A stretch of 64,000 bases of DNA from Noviherbaspirillum soli (GTDB lineage: Bacteria > Pseudomonadota > Gammaproteobacteria > Burkholderiales > Burkholderiaceae_D), in contig NZ_JACYOX010000005.1 in assembly GCF_015352955.1 (NCBI RefSeq), positions 102,283 through 166,282 of the forward strand, read 5' to 3'. The position numbers were made by a program, and so were the translations under genes. Positions within the stretch are counted from its first letter, which is position 1. Each line of letters begins with the position of its first letter. Positions 21,649 to 30,111 of this stretch are shown here, one piece after another. A model generated the notes under the pieces. That model ran no database searches and was not told where the DNA came from. It saw only the letters and a list, made by a program, of their open reading frames with translations.

Positions 21649-21763
21649 GTAGGGCGTAATACCCCGAAGGGGCATTACGCCATCAGTCGATCAACGAAGT
21701 CGGCCGACAATGCCATCCCGGTCGGCGACCACGGTGCAATGCCCTTCGGGTATTGCACCCTAC
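21649..21763 (+). repeat. 115-bp double-hairpin interspersed element, copy A
   Basis: Outer ends GTAGGGCG and CACCCTAC are inverted. Each end is itself a hairpin (GGCGTAATACCCC/GGGGCATTACGCC on the left; GGTGCAATGCCC/GGGTATTGCACC on the right), separated by a spacer of about 50 bp. Related copies lie at 39623, 44451 and 51788. It may act as a terminator between the deaminase and the convergent efflux operon. Confidence 0.85.
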
Positions 21764-21791
21764 GGAAGGCAACCGCACTGCCCCCGCCCCC

Positions 21792-23345
21792 TCAATGCGC
21801 CCCACCCGCATCCACCGGCGTCTTCGACCTCACCGGCCGCGTCATCCATACCAGCCCGATCAGCAGAATGAACAGGATGGCCGACATGTAGAAGATGTCG
21901 GTCGCGCCCAGCGTGCCCGCCTGCACCGACAGGCTGCGCTCGATCACGGCCCAGGCGCCCTGCTCCGACATGCCCTGCGCCTGCATCGCCTGCACCGCCT
22001 GGCTGAAAGCCGGGTTGGATGGCCCGGCATGCTCGGCCAGCTGTGCATGGTGCAGCGTGCTGCGGCTGTCCCACAGCGTCGAGGTGAGCGAGGTGCCCAT
22101 GCCGCCGAACATGATGCGCACGAAGTTCGACAGGCCGGCCGCCGCCGGGATGCGATCCGGCGACAGGCCGGACAGGATGATGGACGTCAGCGGAATGAAG
22201 AACATCGCCATCGCCGCGCCCTGGATCACGGTCGGGATCATCAGCGTCATGGTGTCGACTTCGGGCGTGAAGCGCGAGCGCAGGAAGAACACCAGCGCGA
22301 AGATCAGGAAAGCGGTCGAGGCGACGAAGCGCGCGTCCACCTTGGGCAGCATCTTGCCCACCAGCGGCGAGAGCAGGATGGCGAAGATGCCGACCGGCGC
22401 CATCACCTTGCCGGCCTCGGTGGCGGTATAGCCGATCTGGGTCTGCAGCCACAGCGGCAAAATCACCAGGCTGCCGAAGAACAGGCCATAGGCCACCGAG
22501 ATCGCCACCACGCCGCCGCTGAAGTTGCGGCCCGCGAACAGCGACAGGTCCACCACCGGATGGTCCTCGCCCAGTTCCCAGATGATGAAGTAGACGAAGG
22601 CCACCAGCGCCACCGCGGTCAGCACGATGATCTCGCCGGAGGCGAACCAGTCCAGCTCCTTGCCCTTGTCCAGCATCAGCTGCAGCGAGCCGACCCAGAT
22701 CACTAGCAGCGCCAGGCCGATCTTGTCAATCGGCAGGCGCACCGTCTTCGATTCGCGGGTGTGGTAGATCGACCAGCTGGCCCACGCCGCGAACAGGCCG
22801 ATCGGGATGTTGATGTAGAAGATCCACGGCCAGGTGTAGTTGTCCGAGATCCAGCCGCCCAGCAGCGGCCCCATGATCGGCGCCACCAGCGTGGTCATGC
22901 CCCAGAACGCCAGCGCCATGCCGCTCTTGGCCGGCGGATAGCTGGCCAAGAGCAGCGACTGCGACAGCGGGATCATCGGCCCGGCCACCGCGCCCTGCAG
23001 CACGCGGGCGGCGATCAGGATCTCGATGCTGGGCGCGACGCCGCACAGGAAGGAAGCCAGCACGAACAGCAGGATGGAGGTGATGAACAGCCTCACCTGG
23101 CCGAAGCGCATCGTCAGCCAGCCGGTCAGGGGCACCGAGATCGCGTTCGACACGGCAAACGAGGTGATCACCCAGGTGCCCTGCTGCGGCGACACGCCCA
23201 TGTCGCCGGAAATGGCCGGGATGGACACGTTGGCGATCGACGAGTCGAGCACGTTCATGAACACCGCCAGCGACAGCGCCAGCGTGCCCAGCACGAGCGG
23301 CGTGCCGCTCAGCGGCGGCAGGGCGGCGCGGGGAGCGGTGGCCAT
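21792..23345 (-). CDS. emrB: DHA2-family drug exporter, EmrB type
   Basis: 517-aa major facilitator protein with 14 predicted spans. The start is set at 23345 (MATAPRAALPPLSG), one base after the adaptor stop; the upstream extension is Ser/Pro/Arg junk inside that gene. Motifs: FMNVLDSSIANVSIPAISGDMG in span 1, WVITSFAVSNAISVPLTGWL, and the antiporter motif C region (LQGAVAGPMIPLSQSLLL). With the EmrA-like adaptor and outer-membrane factor it forms a three-part pump that expels hydrophobic drugs or aromatic acids across both membranes. Confidence 0.93.
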   Translation of the reverse strand: MATAPRAALPPLSGTPLVLGTLALSLAVFMNVLDSSIANVSIPAISGDMGVSPQQGTWVITSFAVSNAISVPLTGWLTMRFGQVRLFITSILLFVLASFLCGVAPSIEILIAARVLQGAVAGPMIPLSQSLLLASYPPAKSGMALAFWGMTTLVAPIMGPLLGGWISDNYTWPWIFYINIPIGLFAAWASWSIYHTRESKTVRLPIDKIGLALLVIWVGSLQLMLDKGKELDWFASGEIIVLTAVALVAFVYFIIWELGEDHPVVDLSLFAGRNFSGGVVAISVAYGLFFGSLVILPLWLQTQIGYTATEAGKVMAPVGIFAILLSPLVGKMLPKVDARFVASTAFLIFALVFFLRSRFTPEVDTMTLMIPTVIQGAAMAMFFIPLTSIILSGLSPDRIPAAAGLSNFVRIMFGGMGTSLTSTLWDSRSTLHHAQLAEHAGPSNPAFSQAVQAMQAQGMSEQGAWAVIERSLSVQAGTLGATDIFYMSAILFILLIGLVWMTRPVRSKTPVDAGGAH

Positions 23346-23346
23346 C

Positions 23347-24552
23347 TCAGCGCTTCGCCACGGCCGCGCTGTTGTCGGCGATGATGCGGGCGATGTCCTG
23401 CTCGGCCTCGCGGTCGGCGGCATCGAATACCCGGGTCTCGTAGGCCGGCGCGGTGCGCGCCGCGCCGCTGGATGTCAGGGACGTGCCTTCGGCATGGGCG
23501 ATATCCACCTTCACTTCCATCGACAGGCCGATGCGCAGCGGCTTTTCAGCCAGTTCCTTAGGGTCGAGCCTGATGCGCACCGGCACCCGCTGCACCACCT
23601 TGATCCAGTTGCCGCTGGCATTCTGCGCCGGCAGCAAGGCAAAGGCGGCGCCGGTGCCGGCGGCAAGGCCCACCACCTGGCCGTGATAGACCACGTCGTC
23701 GCCATACAGGTCGGAATGCAGGGTCGCCGGCTGGCCGATGCGCATCTGCGCCAGCTGGCCTTCCTTGAAGTTGGCGTCCACCCACAGCGCATCCAGCGGC
23801 ACGATGGACAAGAGCGGCGCGCCGGGCGCGACGCGCTGGCCAACCTGCACCGAGCGCCGCGCCACATAGCCGGTGATGGGCGCCGGCAGCCTGGTGCGGG
23901 CATAGGCGAGATAGGCGGAGCGCACCTGCGCGGCGGCGCGCAGCACGTTCGGATTCTCGGCCACCGGCGTGCTGCTGGTCAGCGCCTGGTTGGACGCCAG
24001 TTGCTCGCGCGCGGCCTGCAGCGCCGACTCCGCCGCCTTGACGGCATTGCGCGCATGATCGATATCCTCGCCGGACACGGCGCCGGTGCCGGTCAGGCGG
24101 GTGCGGCGCGCCAGGTCGTCGCGGGCGCGGGCCAGCTCGGTGCTGCGCAGCGCGATGTTGGCATTGAGCGCGCCGGTGTTGACGAACAGGGTGCGGGTCT
24201 CGCGCACGGTCTGGGCCAGCTGCGCCTCGGCCTGGGCCAGCGCCACCCTGGCGTCAGCCGGATCGAGTTCCACCAGCGGCTTGCCCATTTCCACCCGCTC
24301 GGTGTCGTCGGCATGGATGGCGATGACGGTGCCGCCGACCTGGGGCGTGACCTGCACCACATTGCCGGCGACATAGGCGTCGTCGGTGCTTTCGAAATGG
24401 CGGGCGAAGATAAACCACCAGATGCCGTAGGCCACCAGCGCGGCCAGCACCAGCAGGGTGAAGCCAATCAGGAAAACACGGCGCTTGCCGTTGCGGGCCG
24501 GGGCCGGCGTTGGGGCTGGCGCGGCCTGTGGAGCGGAACTTTGCATGGTCAT
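23347..24552 (-). CDS. emrA: HlyD-family membrane fusion protein, EmrA type
   Basis: 401-aa periplasmic adaptor: a Pro/Ala-rich cytoplasmic N-terminus, one membrane span (VFLIGFTLLVLAALVAYGIWWF), the biotinyl-lipoyl half-motif TDDAYVAGNVVQVTPQVGGTV, an alpha-helical hairpin (about residues 100-210), the second lipoyl half (PITGYVARRSVQVGQRVAPGAPLL) and a beta-barrel domain. It bridges the EmrB-like pump and the outer-membrane factor; it overlaps the latter by 4 bp and is 1 bp from emrB. Confidence 0.93.
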   Translation of the reverse strand: MTMQSSAPQAAPAPTPAPARNGKRRVFLIGFTLLVLAALVAYGIWWFIFARHFESTDDAYVAGNVVQVTPQVGGTVIAIHADDTERVEMGKPLVELDPADARVALAQAEAQLAQTVRETRTLFVNTGALNANIALRSTELARARDDLARRTRLTGTGAVSGEDIDHARNAVKAAESALQAAREQLASNQALTSSTPVAENPNVLRAAAQVRSAYLAYARTRLPAPITGYVARRSVQVGQRVAPGAPLLSIVPLDALWVDANFKEGQLAQMRIGQPATLHSDLYGDDVVYHGQVVGLAAGTGAAFALLPAQNASGNWIKVVQRVPVRIRLDPKELAEKPLRIGLSMEVKVDIAHAEGTSLTSSGAARTAPAYETRVFDAADREAEQDIARIIADNSAAVAKR

Positions 24553-26039
24553 GATGCGGATTTCGATGAAGGAGAGGATTGTTCGGTGGCCAGGCCGGCG
24601 GCATCGGCGTCGAAGCCGCCGCCCAGCGCCCGGATCAGGTTCACGCGCAGGTCGGCGCGGCGCGCCTGGTTTTCCAGCTCGACCTTGCGCTGCACGATCA
24701 GCGCCAGTTCGCTGGCCAGCACCGGCAGCATGTTGGTGGTGCCGACCCGCTCGCGCTCGCGCGCCAGGCGCAGCGCATTGCCGGCGGCCTGGGTGGCGGC
24801 ACGCTGATGGCCGCCCTGCGCCTCGGCTGCGCGCAGCGACTGCACCTGGTCGGCCACATCGCGCAGCGCATCCACCAGCGTCTGGTTATAGCCGGCGACC
24901 GCATTGTCATAGCCGGCGACCCGGCCCTTGAGCTGCGCGCGCAGGCGGCCGCCTTCGAACACCGGCAGGCGGATGGCCGGGCCAATGCCGACGATGCGGC
25001 TGCCCGCCTCCAGCAGGCGCGGCAGCGACAGCGTGGAAAAGCCGGCGAAGGCAGTCAGGTTCACATTCGGATAGAACTGCGCCTTGGCGCTGGCGATCTC
25101 GCCCTGCGCCGCCTCGACCCGCCAGCGGCTGGCGACGATATCGGGCCGGCGGCCCAGGAGGCCCAGCGGCAGCTGGTCGGGCAAGGCCGTTGCCGAGTCC
25201 GGCGGCAGCGCCGGCGCGGCGATCGCCAGGCCGCGGTCCGGGCCCTTGCCCGTCAGCGCGGCCAGCTGGTTGCGGGTCAGGGCCATCGCTTCCTGCCACT
25301 GCACGATCTCGGCGCGCAAGCCTTCCAGCTGCTGGCGCGTCTGTTCGCTCTCGCTTTCCGTGTCCAGGCCGGCCTTGAAGCGCAGCGCGGTCAGGCGGCC
25401 GAGCTTTTCGCGGGCCACCAGTTGCTGCCGGGTCAGTTCCAGCTGGGCGTTCTGGCGCGCCAGCTGCAGCCAGGCGCGGCTGATGGCGGCCGTCAGCGTC
25501 AGGCGCGCGCTGTACTGCTCGGCGTCGACCGCCCTGCCCTGCGCCAGCGCGGCGCGCAGTTCGGCATCGTGCCGCCCCCAGAAGTCCAGTTCATGGGAGA
25601 AATTCAGCGCAAGCTGGGTGTCGGCCTTGTATTCGCCAGCCAGCGGCGGCGGAATCAGACCGGTCTCGGTGTAGCGCTGGTAGGTGCTGCTGAGGCCGGC
25701 GCCCACGGTGGGCAGGCGGTTGGCGCGGCTCAGGTCGACGGCAGCCTGCGCCGAGGCCAGGCGCGCCGCGGTGACCTGCAGGCCGGGATTGTCGGCCAGC
25801 GCCTCTTCCACAAGCGCCCGCAGCGGCGCGCCGCCGAGTTGGGCCACCCAGTCCAGGGTGGGCCAGGCGCCGCCCTGGGCCGGCAGGCTGGCGCTGGCGG
25901 ATAGGTTGGACGGCATCTGCAACTGCTTGCCGCTCTCTATGCCCTTGAAGCTGGCGCAGGAAGACAGCAGCAGCGCGCCAGTCAGGGCGACGGCGCCGGC
26001 CTTGATCCTGGCGGATCGTATTGGCGTGAATCTCGTCAT
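24549..26039 (-). CDS. Outer-membrane efflux lipoprotein, NodT/OprM family
   Basis: 496-aa TolC-like channel. The lipobox LSSC gives lipidated Cys28; two repeated outer-membrane-factor domains follow (LDWVAQLGGAPLRALVEEAL, ANRLPTVGAGLSSTYQRY, and second half QFYPNVNLTAFAGFSTLSL, RLPVFEGGRLRAQ). It is the first gene of the efflux operon, ahead of the adaptor and pump, which is a common order in Burkholderiales. A possible operator lies upstream; no regulator gene adjoins it. Confidence 0.93.
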   Translation of the reverse strand: MTRFTPIRSARIKAGAVALTGALLLSSCASFKGIESGKQLQMPSNLSASASLPAQGGAWPTLDWVAQLGGAPLRALVEEALADNPGLQVTAARLASAQAAVDLSRANRLPTVGAGLSSTYQRYTETGLIPPPLAGEYKADTQLALNFSHELDFWGRHDAELRAALAQGRAVDAEQYSARLTLTAAISRAWLQLARQNAQLELTRQQLVAREKLGRLTALRFKAGLDTESESEQTRQQLEGLRAEIVQWQEAMALTRNQLAALTGKGPDRGLAIAAPALPPDSATALPDQLPLGLLGRRPDIVASRWRVEAAQGEIASAKAQFYPNVNLTAFAGFSTLSLPRLLEAGSRIVGIGPAIRLPVFEGGRLRAQLKGRVAGYDNAVAGYNQTLVDALRDVADQVQSLRAAEAQGGHQRAATQAAGNALRLARERERVGTTNMLPVLASELALIVQRKVELENQARRADLRVNLIRALGGGFDADAAGLATEQSSPSSKSAS

Positions 26040-26126
26040 GCTGTACTCGTGGAAATGTTCGGATAGGAACCGGATGACCCGGCATCATGCGCCAGGAAAT
26101 GCCAGCAGGGCGTTTCAATGTCGGCT

Positions 26127-26145
26127 TTAATTGACTAGGCAGTAA
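26127..26145 (-). promoter_or_regulatory. Possible operator/promoter region of the efflux operon
   Basis: An imperfect palindrome centred on CTAG (TTAATTGACTAGGCAGTAA on plus), next to a TATATT hexamer reading toward the efflux genes, about 90 bases before their start. MarR-type repressors of EmrAB pumps bind sites of this general shape; that link is inference. The remainder of 26040-26415 is AT-richer and holds no gene I can support. Confidence 0.3.
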
Positions 26146-26415
26146 TATAGCCGAAACACGGAAAGCAGAACCGCAGAACAATACTTCCCTGCGTATATAG
26201 CGTCAACGCGCAGAAAGATGGTACGAGTCTGTTCCAGGCGGGAGTGTACGTTGCCCCGCCGCCCGGATAAATGCTGCGGACGGCAATGCATTATTGTCTT
26301 TAGGGAAACAATGGTAATGGAGATGCCTGGCACGCCCTGTAGACCACGGCTTTACCAATGCAGATCCCCTGGCGCGGGCGTGCAGCAGCCACGCCAGAGG
26401 CTCGCTCGGGCGCTG

Positions 26416-27084
26416 TCAGAAGCGGTAGGTAACGCCAGCCCTGATGACTGGATATACGCGGAAATTGTCGACCTTGTCGCTAAGGCTGGCACGCTCGACG
26501 CTGACGTCCTCGGCTAATTGTGCGCACATTGGCTCCGGCAGGCCGCACCCGCTGGTAGCCAGCGCCACGCGCGGTCTGCCTTGCAGCATTGCACCCACAT
26601 CCAGAGCGACCCCCCAGCCCTTTTCCGCACGGGGCGCCTTGCCCCAGCCCAGCCCGAGGTAGGGCGCGAGATTGCGGAAGTCGATGCGGCCATCCAGTCT
26701 TCCGGCTTCCAACGCGCTGTAGCGACGGTTGTTGATCACATAGCCGCCGCTGGCATTGGGCCGGCCGGCCGCATCGATCCGGTTGCCATTGAACATCAGG
26801 CCGCCGGTCAGGCGAAAACCCTGGTCGACCGGGTAGTAGTCCAGCAGCATGTCAATTGTGCGCAGCCTGAGCTGGAAATCGTAATCGACAGAACGGGTGC
26901 GCTCGGACTGGTCATGTTCGAGCAGGCTTGCGCCAACGCGCAGGCTCAGCTTGTCGTTCAGGGGCGTGACGACATGGACCGCAAATCCGGTCGTACCTGC
27001 CGACACCGAGAGGTCGTGACCCATGGCAAATCCGGTAACCGGAAAGGCAACAACAGCAGCCATAGAAAACAGCAACTTATTCAT
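26416..27084 (-). CDS. Outer-membrane beta-barrel protein, function unknown
   Basis: 222 aa with a Sec signal peptide (MNKLLFSMAAVVAFPVTGFA) and a mature part made of alternating amphipathic strands (FAVHVVTPLNDKLSLRVGASLL, DYDFQLRLRTIDMLLDYYP, LAPYLGLGWGKA) ending VTYRF, the terminal Phe that barrel proteins use. This suggests a small 8-10-stranded barrel. It stands alone between the efflux operon and an AT-rich intergenic region. I cannot assign a substrate or named family. Confidence 0.8.
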   Translation of the reverse strand: MNKLLFSMAAVVAFPVTGFAMGHDLSVSAGTTGFAVHVVTPLNDKLSLRVGASLLEHDQSERTRSVDYDFQLRLRTIDMLLDYYPVDQGFRLTGGLMFNGNRIDAAGRPNASGGYVINNRRYSALEAGRLDGRIDFRNLAPYLGLGWGKAPRAEKGWGVALDVGAMLQGRPRVALATSGCGLPEPMCAQLAEDVSVERASLSDKVDNFRVYPVIRAGVTYRF

Positions 27085-27204
27085 TTATGATAATTTCCAG
27101 GAAGATAACAGATAGAAGGCAGCTTTTAGCGACATCAGTCATTATAAAATTTATTTCCTGGAGATAATTCCAGATTTGATTTTTAGAAACTTTTCGTTGT
27201 TTTT

Positions 27205-27244
27205 ATACGGCAATATATTTCTCCAAGGATACAATATGCCGTAT
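27205..27244 (+). promoter_or_regulatory. Separated inverted repeat ATACGGCA/TGCCGTAT
   Basis: Perfect 8-bp arms at 27205-27212 and 27237-27244 with a 24-base AT-rich centre, in the 390-bp gap between the barrel gene and the acidic-protein gene. It could be an operator or a stem in a transcript. It is followed at once by the small-RNA candidate. Confidence 0.45.
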
Positions 27245-27263
27245 ATGGGATATGATTCGTCCG

Positions 27264-27325
27264 TCTCCTCCTTCCGTTAAGGGAACGGGTTAGCCCGCGG
27301 CCGCAAGGCAACGCGGGCTTTTTTT
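27264..27325 (+). ncRNA. Candidate small RNA with anti-Shine-Dalgarno motif and terminator
   Basis: TCTCCTCCTT at 27264-27273, a perfect complement of a strong ribosome site, is followed by a small hairpin (CCGTT/AACGG, 27274-27288) and an intrinsic terminator (stem AGCCCGCG/CGCGGGCT at 27292-27319, then seven T). No protein gene on the plus strand ends here, so the terminator needs another transcript. The promoter was not located. The 5-prime end shown is only a minimum. Confidence 0.4.
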
Positions 27326-27410
27326 GTTGTTGGCGGTTCCACCGAAATCAGGCAGAATGCGCGGGCTTCATACAAAAAAATCCATTGCCTGAAGGTGAGG
27401 AGACAAAAAA

Positions 27411-27438
27411 AGCCCGCGTCCAACGACGCGGGCTTTTT
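27411..27438. terminator. Bidirectional intrinsic terminator
   Basis: Perfect 10-bp stem AGCCCGCGTC/GACGCGGGCT with a 4-base loop, flanked by A-run and T-run, so it works from both sides. On the minus strand it ends the acidic-protein gene 34 bases upstream. Confidence 0.85.
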
Positions 27439-27472
27439 CCTTTTCTCCCCGCCTGCTGCGCGGGACGGCCTA

Positions 27473-27859
27473 CTATCTTCCGGCGTCGACGTCGGCGTCT
27501 CCGGGATCGATGGCTTCCACGTTTTCCACCCGATCGGTATCGATGTCATTGCCATCGGCCTCGATGCTGTCGCGCGCTGCCGCGGCCCGCTCGCCGGTGC
27601 CGCCAGAGTCGGAATCGCTGTCGAGATTGGCATCGCCGACGTCGGGACCGGCGGTGCCGCCAGCCATCGAGGCATCCGGGTCGGAGGTGGTGCCCATTTC
27701 CATGTCCAGGCCGACATCGCGTGAAAGACCCGGCCCCTGCATGTCGCTGCCGGTATCGGAAATGTCGCTGGGACCGAGCGCGTCGGTGCCGTGGCCCCGT
27801 CCCAGGCTGCGATCCGGGCCGCTGGTGAGATAGTCCGGGTCCAGGGTGCTGTCTGCCAT
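27473..27859 (-). CDS. Small acidic, disordered protein of unknown function
   Basis: 128 aa, very rich in Asp, Gly, Ser and Ala, lacking Cys and any hydrophobic core (DSDSDSGGTGERAAA, EAIDPGDADVDAGR), so probably unstructured. The start at 27859 is chosen because AAGGAG lies six bases upstream, inside a slightly longer frame that would start at 27877. It has its own terminator. Composition resembles stress-induced acidic proteins of soil betaproteobacteria; that is a weak inference. Confidence 0.65.
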   Translation of the reverse strand: MADSTLDPDYLTSGPDRSLGRGHGTDALGPSDISDTGSDMQGPGLSRDVGLDMEMGTTSDPDASMAGGTAGPDVGDANLDSDSDSGGTGERAAAARDSIEADGNDIDTDRVENVEAIDPGDADVDAGR

Positions 27860-28091
27860 GATCTGCTCCTTATTCATCGATTGATAAATTTAGATGTGAA
27901 GCAGGTTGAACAGTTCGGCCGGCAGGCCAGTCCGGGCTTGCGTGGAATCATCGAAAGGCCAGCTGCCGCCTTGAATTTGCGAACAATCAAGCGATGAAAA
28001 AAATCGACGCACTGCCGATGCAAACAAGTTCGATAAGTGATACCTTCGACAGACCGTTTGCATTTTAATCAGACTATCCGGACAGGATCTG

Positions 28092-29075
28092 ATGAAGAAA
28101 GCGCCGCTCTACAGCAGCTCACGCCGCAGTCCTCCCAGACAGCCTGCGTCGCCCCCTGACGGCGCGCCGGTTCCAGAAGACAGCCGCAAGCCTGCTTCGC
28201 CCTCTCCCGCAGCCGCTGCCAGCCCAGCGCCCTCTTCCACAACGTCCATCCACGGCAAGCCACGCCGCATGCAGCGCCTGCGCAGCGTAATGGCGCGCCA
28301 TGAGCGCCTGCTGCTGGTGCTCGGCTCGGCATTGCTGACCCTGACGCTGATGATGGCCTGGACCGCCAGCCGGCCGCTGCCGCGCGAGCTGAAGCAGGAA
28401 GACATCGACGCAGCGGTGCTGCACACCATGCAGGAAAAGGTGATGCCCTCGGCCGAGGCGCGCGCCTTTCGCGCAGTCCATCCCTCGGTGGTGCGCATAC
28501 GCCAGCTCGGCCATGTCGACGGCAAGGAAGGCGATGTGGTCAAGGGCGTGGGCACCGGCGTGGTGATCCTGGACAAGGGCGTGATCCTGACCAACCTGCA
28601 TGTGGTGGCCGGCGCCGAGCGGGTGCAGATCACCTTCGCCGACGGCAGCGTCTCCGAAGCCGGCGTGATGAATGTGCAGCCCGAGAACGACCTTGCGGTG
28701 CTGCAGGCCAAGACCATACCCGACGACCTGGTGGCCGCCACCCTGCGTCCCAGCCGCGACCTGGCGATGGGGGACCATGTGATCGCCGTCGGCTTCCCGT
28801 TCGGCATCGGCCCGTCGGTGTCGGCCGGCATCGTGTCCGGCCTGAAGCGGGAATACCGCTCGCCGGAAGGCAACAAGATCCTATCCAACCTGATCCAGTT
28901 CGACGCCGCCGCCAATCCCGGCAATTCCGGCGGACCGCTGGTGACGATGGACGGCGAGGTGGTCGGCATCGTGACCGCCATCCTCAACCCTGGCGACCAG
29001 GGTGTATTCATCGGCATCGGCTTCGCGGTCCCGATCGAAAACGCGGCGGCGGCGGTCGGCATGTCGCCCTTCTGA
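28092..29075 (+). CDS. Membrane-anchored HtrA-like serine protease without PDZ domain
   Basis: 327 aa. A Ser/Pro-rich cytoplasmic stretch of about 75 residues precedes one membrane span (LLLVLGSALLTLTLMMAW), then a periplasmic trypsin-like domain with an intact triad: His170 (LTNLHVVAGAE), Asp200 (ENDLAVL) and Ser279 (GNSGGPL). It ends soon after the protease fold (VPIENAAAAVG), so unlike DegP/DegS it has no PDZ domain. It is 19 bp before moxR in the same direction and probably part of that operon, suggesting envelope quality control together with the MoxR/VWA proteins. Confidence 0.9.
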   Translation: MKKAPLYSSSRRSPPRQPASPPDGAPVPEDSRKPASPSPAAAASPAPSSTTSIHGKPRRMQRLRSVMARHERLLLVLGSALLTLTLMMAWTASRPLPRELKQEDIDAAVLHTMQEKVMPSAEARAFRAVHPSVVRIRQLGHVDGKEGDVVKGVGTGVVILDKGVILTNLHVVAGAERVQITFADGSVSEAGVMNVQPENDLAVLQAKTIPDDLVAATLRPSRDLAMGDHVIAVGFPFGIGPSVSAGIVSGLKREYRSPEGNKILSNLIQFDAAANPGNSGGPLVTMDGEVVGIVTAILNPGDQGVFIGIGFAVPIENAAAAVGMSPF

Positions 29076-29094
29076 ACGCAAACGGAACAATCCC

Positions 29095-30111
29095 ATGATA
29101 GAACGTCAGACCGGCGGCACCGATGTATCGCGGCAGATGGAGCAAGTGCTCTATGAAGTCAAGAAAGTGGTGGTGGGACAGGACCATTTCCTGGAGCGGG
29201 TGCTGGTGGCCATCCTGGCCCAGGGCCATCTGCTGGTGGAAGGCGTGCCCGGCCTGGCCAAGACCCTCACCGTGAAGACCCTGGCGCGCACCCTGCGCGG
29301 CAATTTCAAGCGCATCCAGTTCACGCCCGACCTGGTGCCGGCCGACCTGGTCGGCACCCGCATCTACAACCAGAAGACCGGCGACTTCTCCACTTCCTTC
29401 GGCCCGGTGTTCACCCACCTGCTGCTGGCCGACGAGATCAACCGCGCGCCGGCCAAGGTGCAGAGCGCGCTGCTGGAAGTCATGCAGGAATACCAGGTCA
29501 CCATCGCCGGCGAGACCCACAAGGTGCCGCAGCCCTTCCTGGTGATGGCGACCCAGAATCCGATCGAGACCGAGGGCACCTATCCGCTGCCGGAAGCCCA
29601 GGTCGACCGCTTCATGATGAAGATCCTGGTCGGCTATCCGACCGAGGAGGAGGAATTCGTGATCGCCAACCGGGTCACCGGCCCGGCGCCCTCGGTGGCC
29701 GCGGTCACCAGCATGGAGCACCTGGCGGAGCTGCAGCGGGAATGCCGCAACGGCTATGTCGACCCGTCGCTGATCCAGTACGCGGTGCGGCTGGTGGCCG
29801 CCACCCGCGAGCCGGAAAAACTGGGCGTGCGCGACGTGGCGCCCTACCTGACCTACGGCGCCAGCCCGCGCGCCACCATAGGCCTGGTGGAATGCGCACG
29901 GGCGCTGGCCTTCCTGCGCGGCCGCAATTACGCGCTTCCGGAAGACATGGTCGACATCGCGCCCGACGTGCTGCGGCACCGGCTGTCGCTGTCCTACCAG
30001 GCGCTGTCGGAAGGCATCAACAGCGACATGCTGATCCAGCGCATCATGAAGCACCTGCCGGCGCCGGAACGCGCGCTCGAAGCCCATGTCCGCTACGACA
30101 ACAACGCCTGA
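29095..30111 (+). CDS. MoxR-family AAA+ ATPase
   Basis: 338-aa chaperone-like ATPase. The start ATG 29095 is taken because the longer frame from 29002 lies within the protease gene. Walker A GVPGLAKT (Lys56), Walker B LLLADEINRAP (Asp113, Glu114), sensor 1 MATQNPIETEGTYPLPEAQVDRF. MoxR proteins act with VWA-domain partners in assembling or activating protein complexes, and here DUF58 and VWA genes follow directly, the DUF58 start overlapping this gene by 26 bp. Confidence 0.95.
   Translation: MIERQTGGTDVSRQMEQVLYEVKKVVVGQDHFLERVLVAILAQGHLLVEGVPGLAKTLTVKTLARTLRGNFKRIQFTPDLVPADLVGTRIYNQKTGDFSTSFGPVFTHLLLADEINRAPAKVQSALLEVMQEYQVTIAGETHKVPQPFLVMATQNPIETEGTYPLPEAQVDRFMMKILVGYPTEEEEFVIANRVTGPAPSVAAVTSMEHLAELQRECRNGYVDPSLIQYAVRLVAATREPEKLGVRDVAPYLTYGASPRATIGLVECARALAFLRGRNYALPEDMVDIAPDVLRHRLSLSYQALSEGINSDMLIQRIMKHLPAPERALEAHVRYDNNA

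Noticed and set aside
26218..26517. Plus-strand 99-codon frame in the gap after the efflux operon
   Set aside because: Overlaps the 3-prime end of the outer-membrane barrel gene and has a Cys/Arg-rich, unlikely composition.
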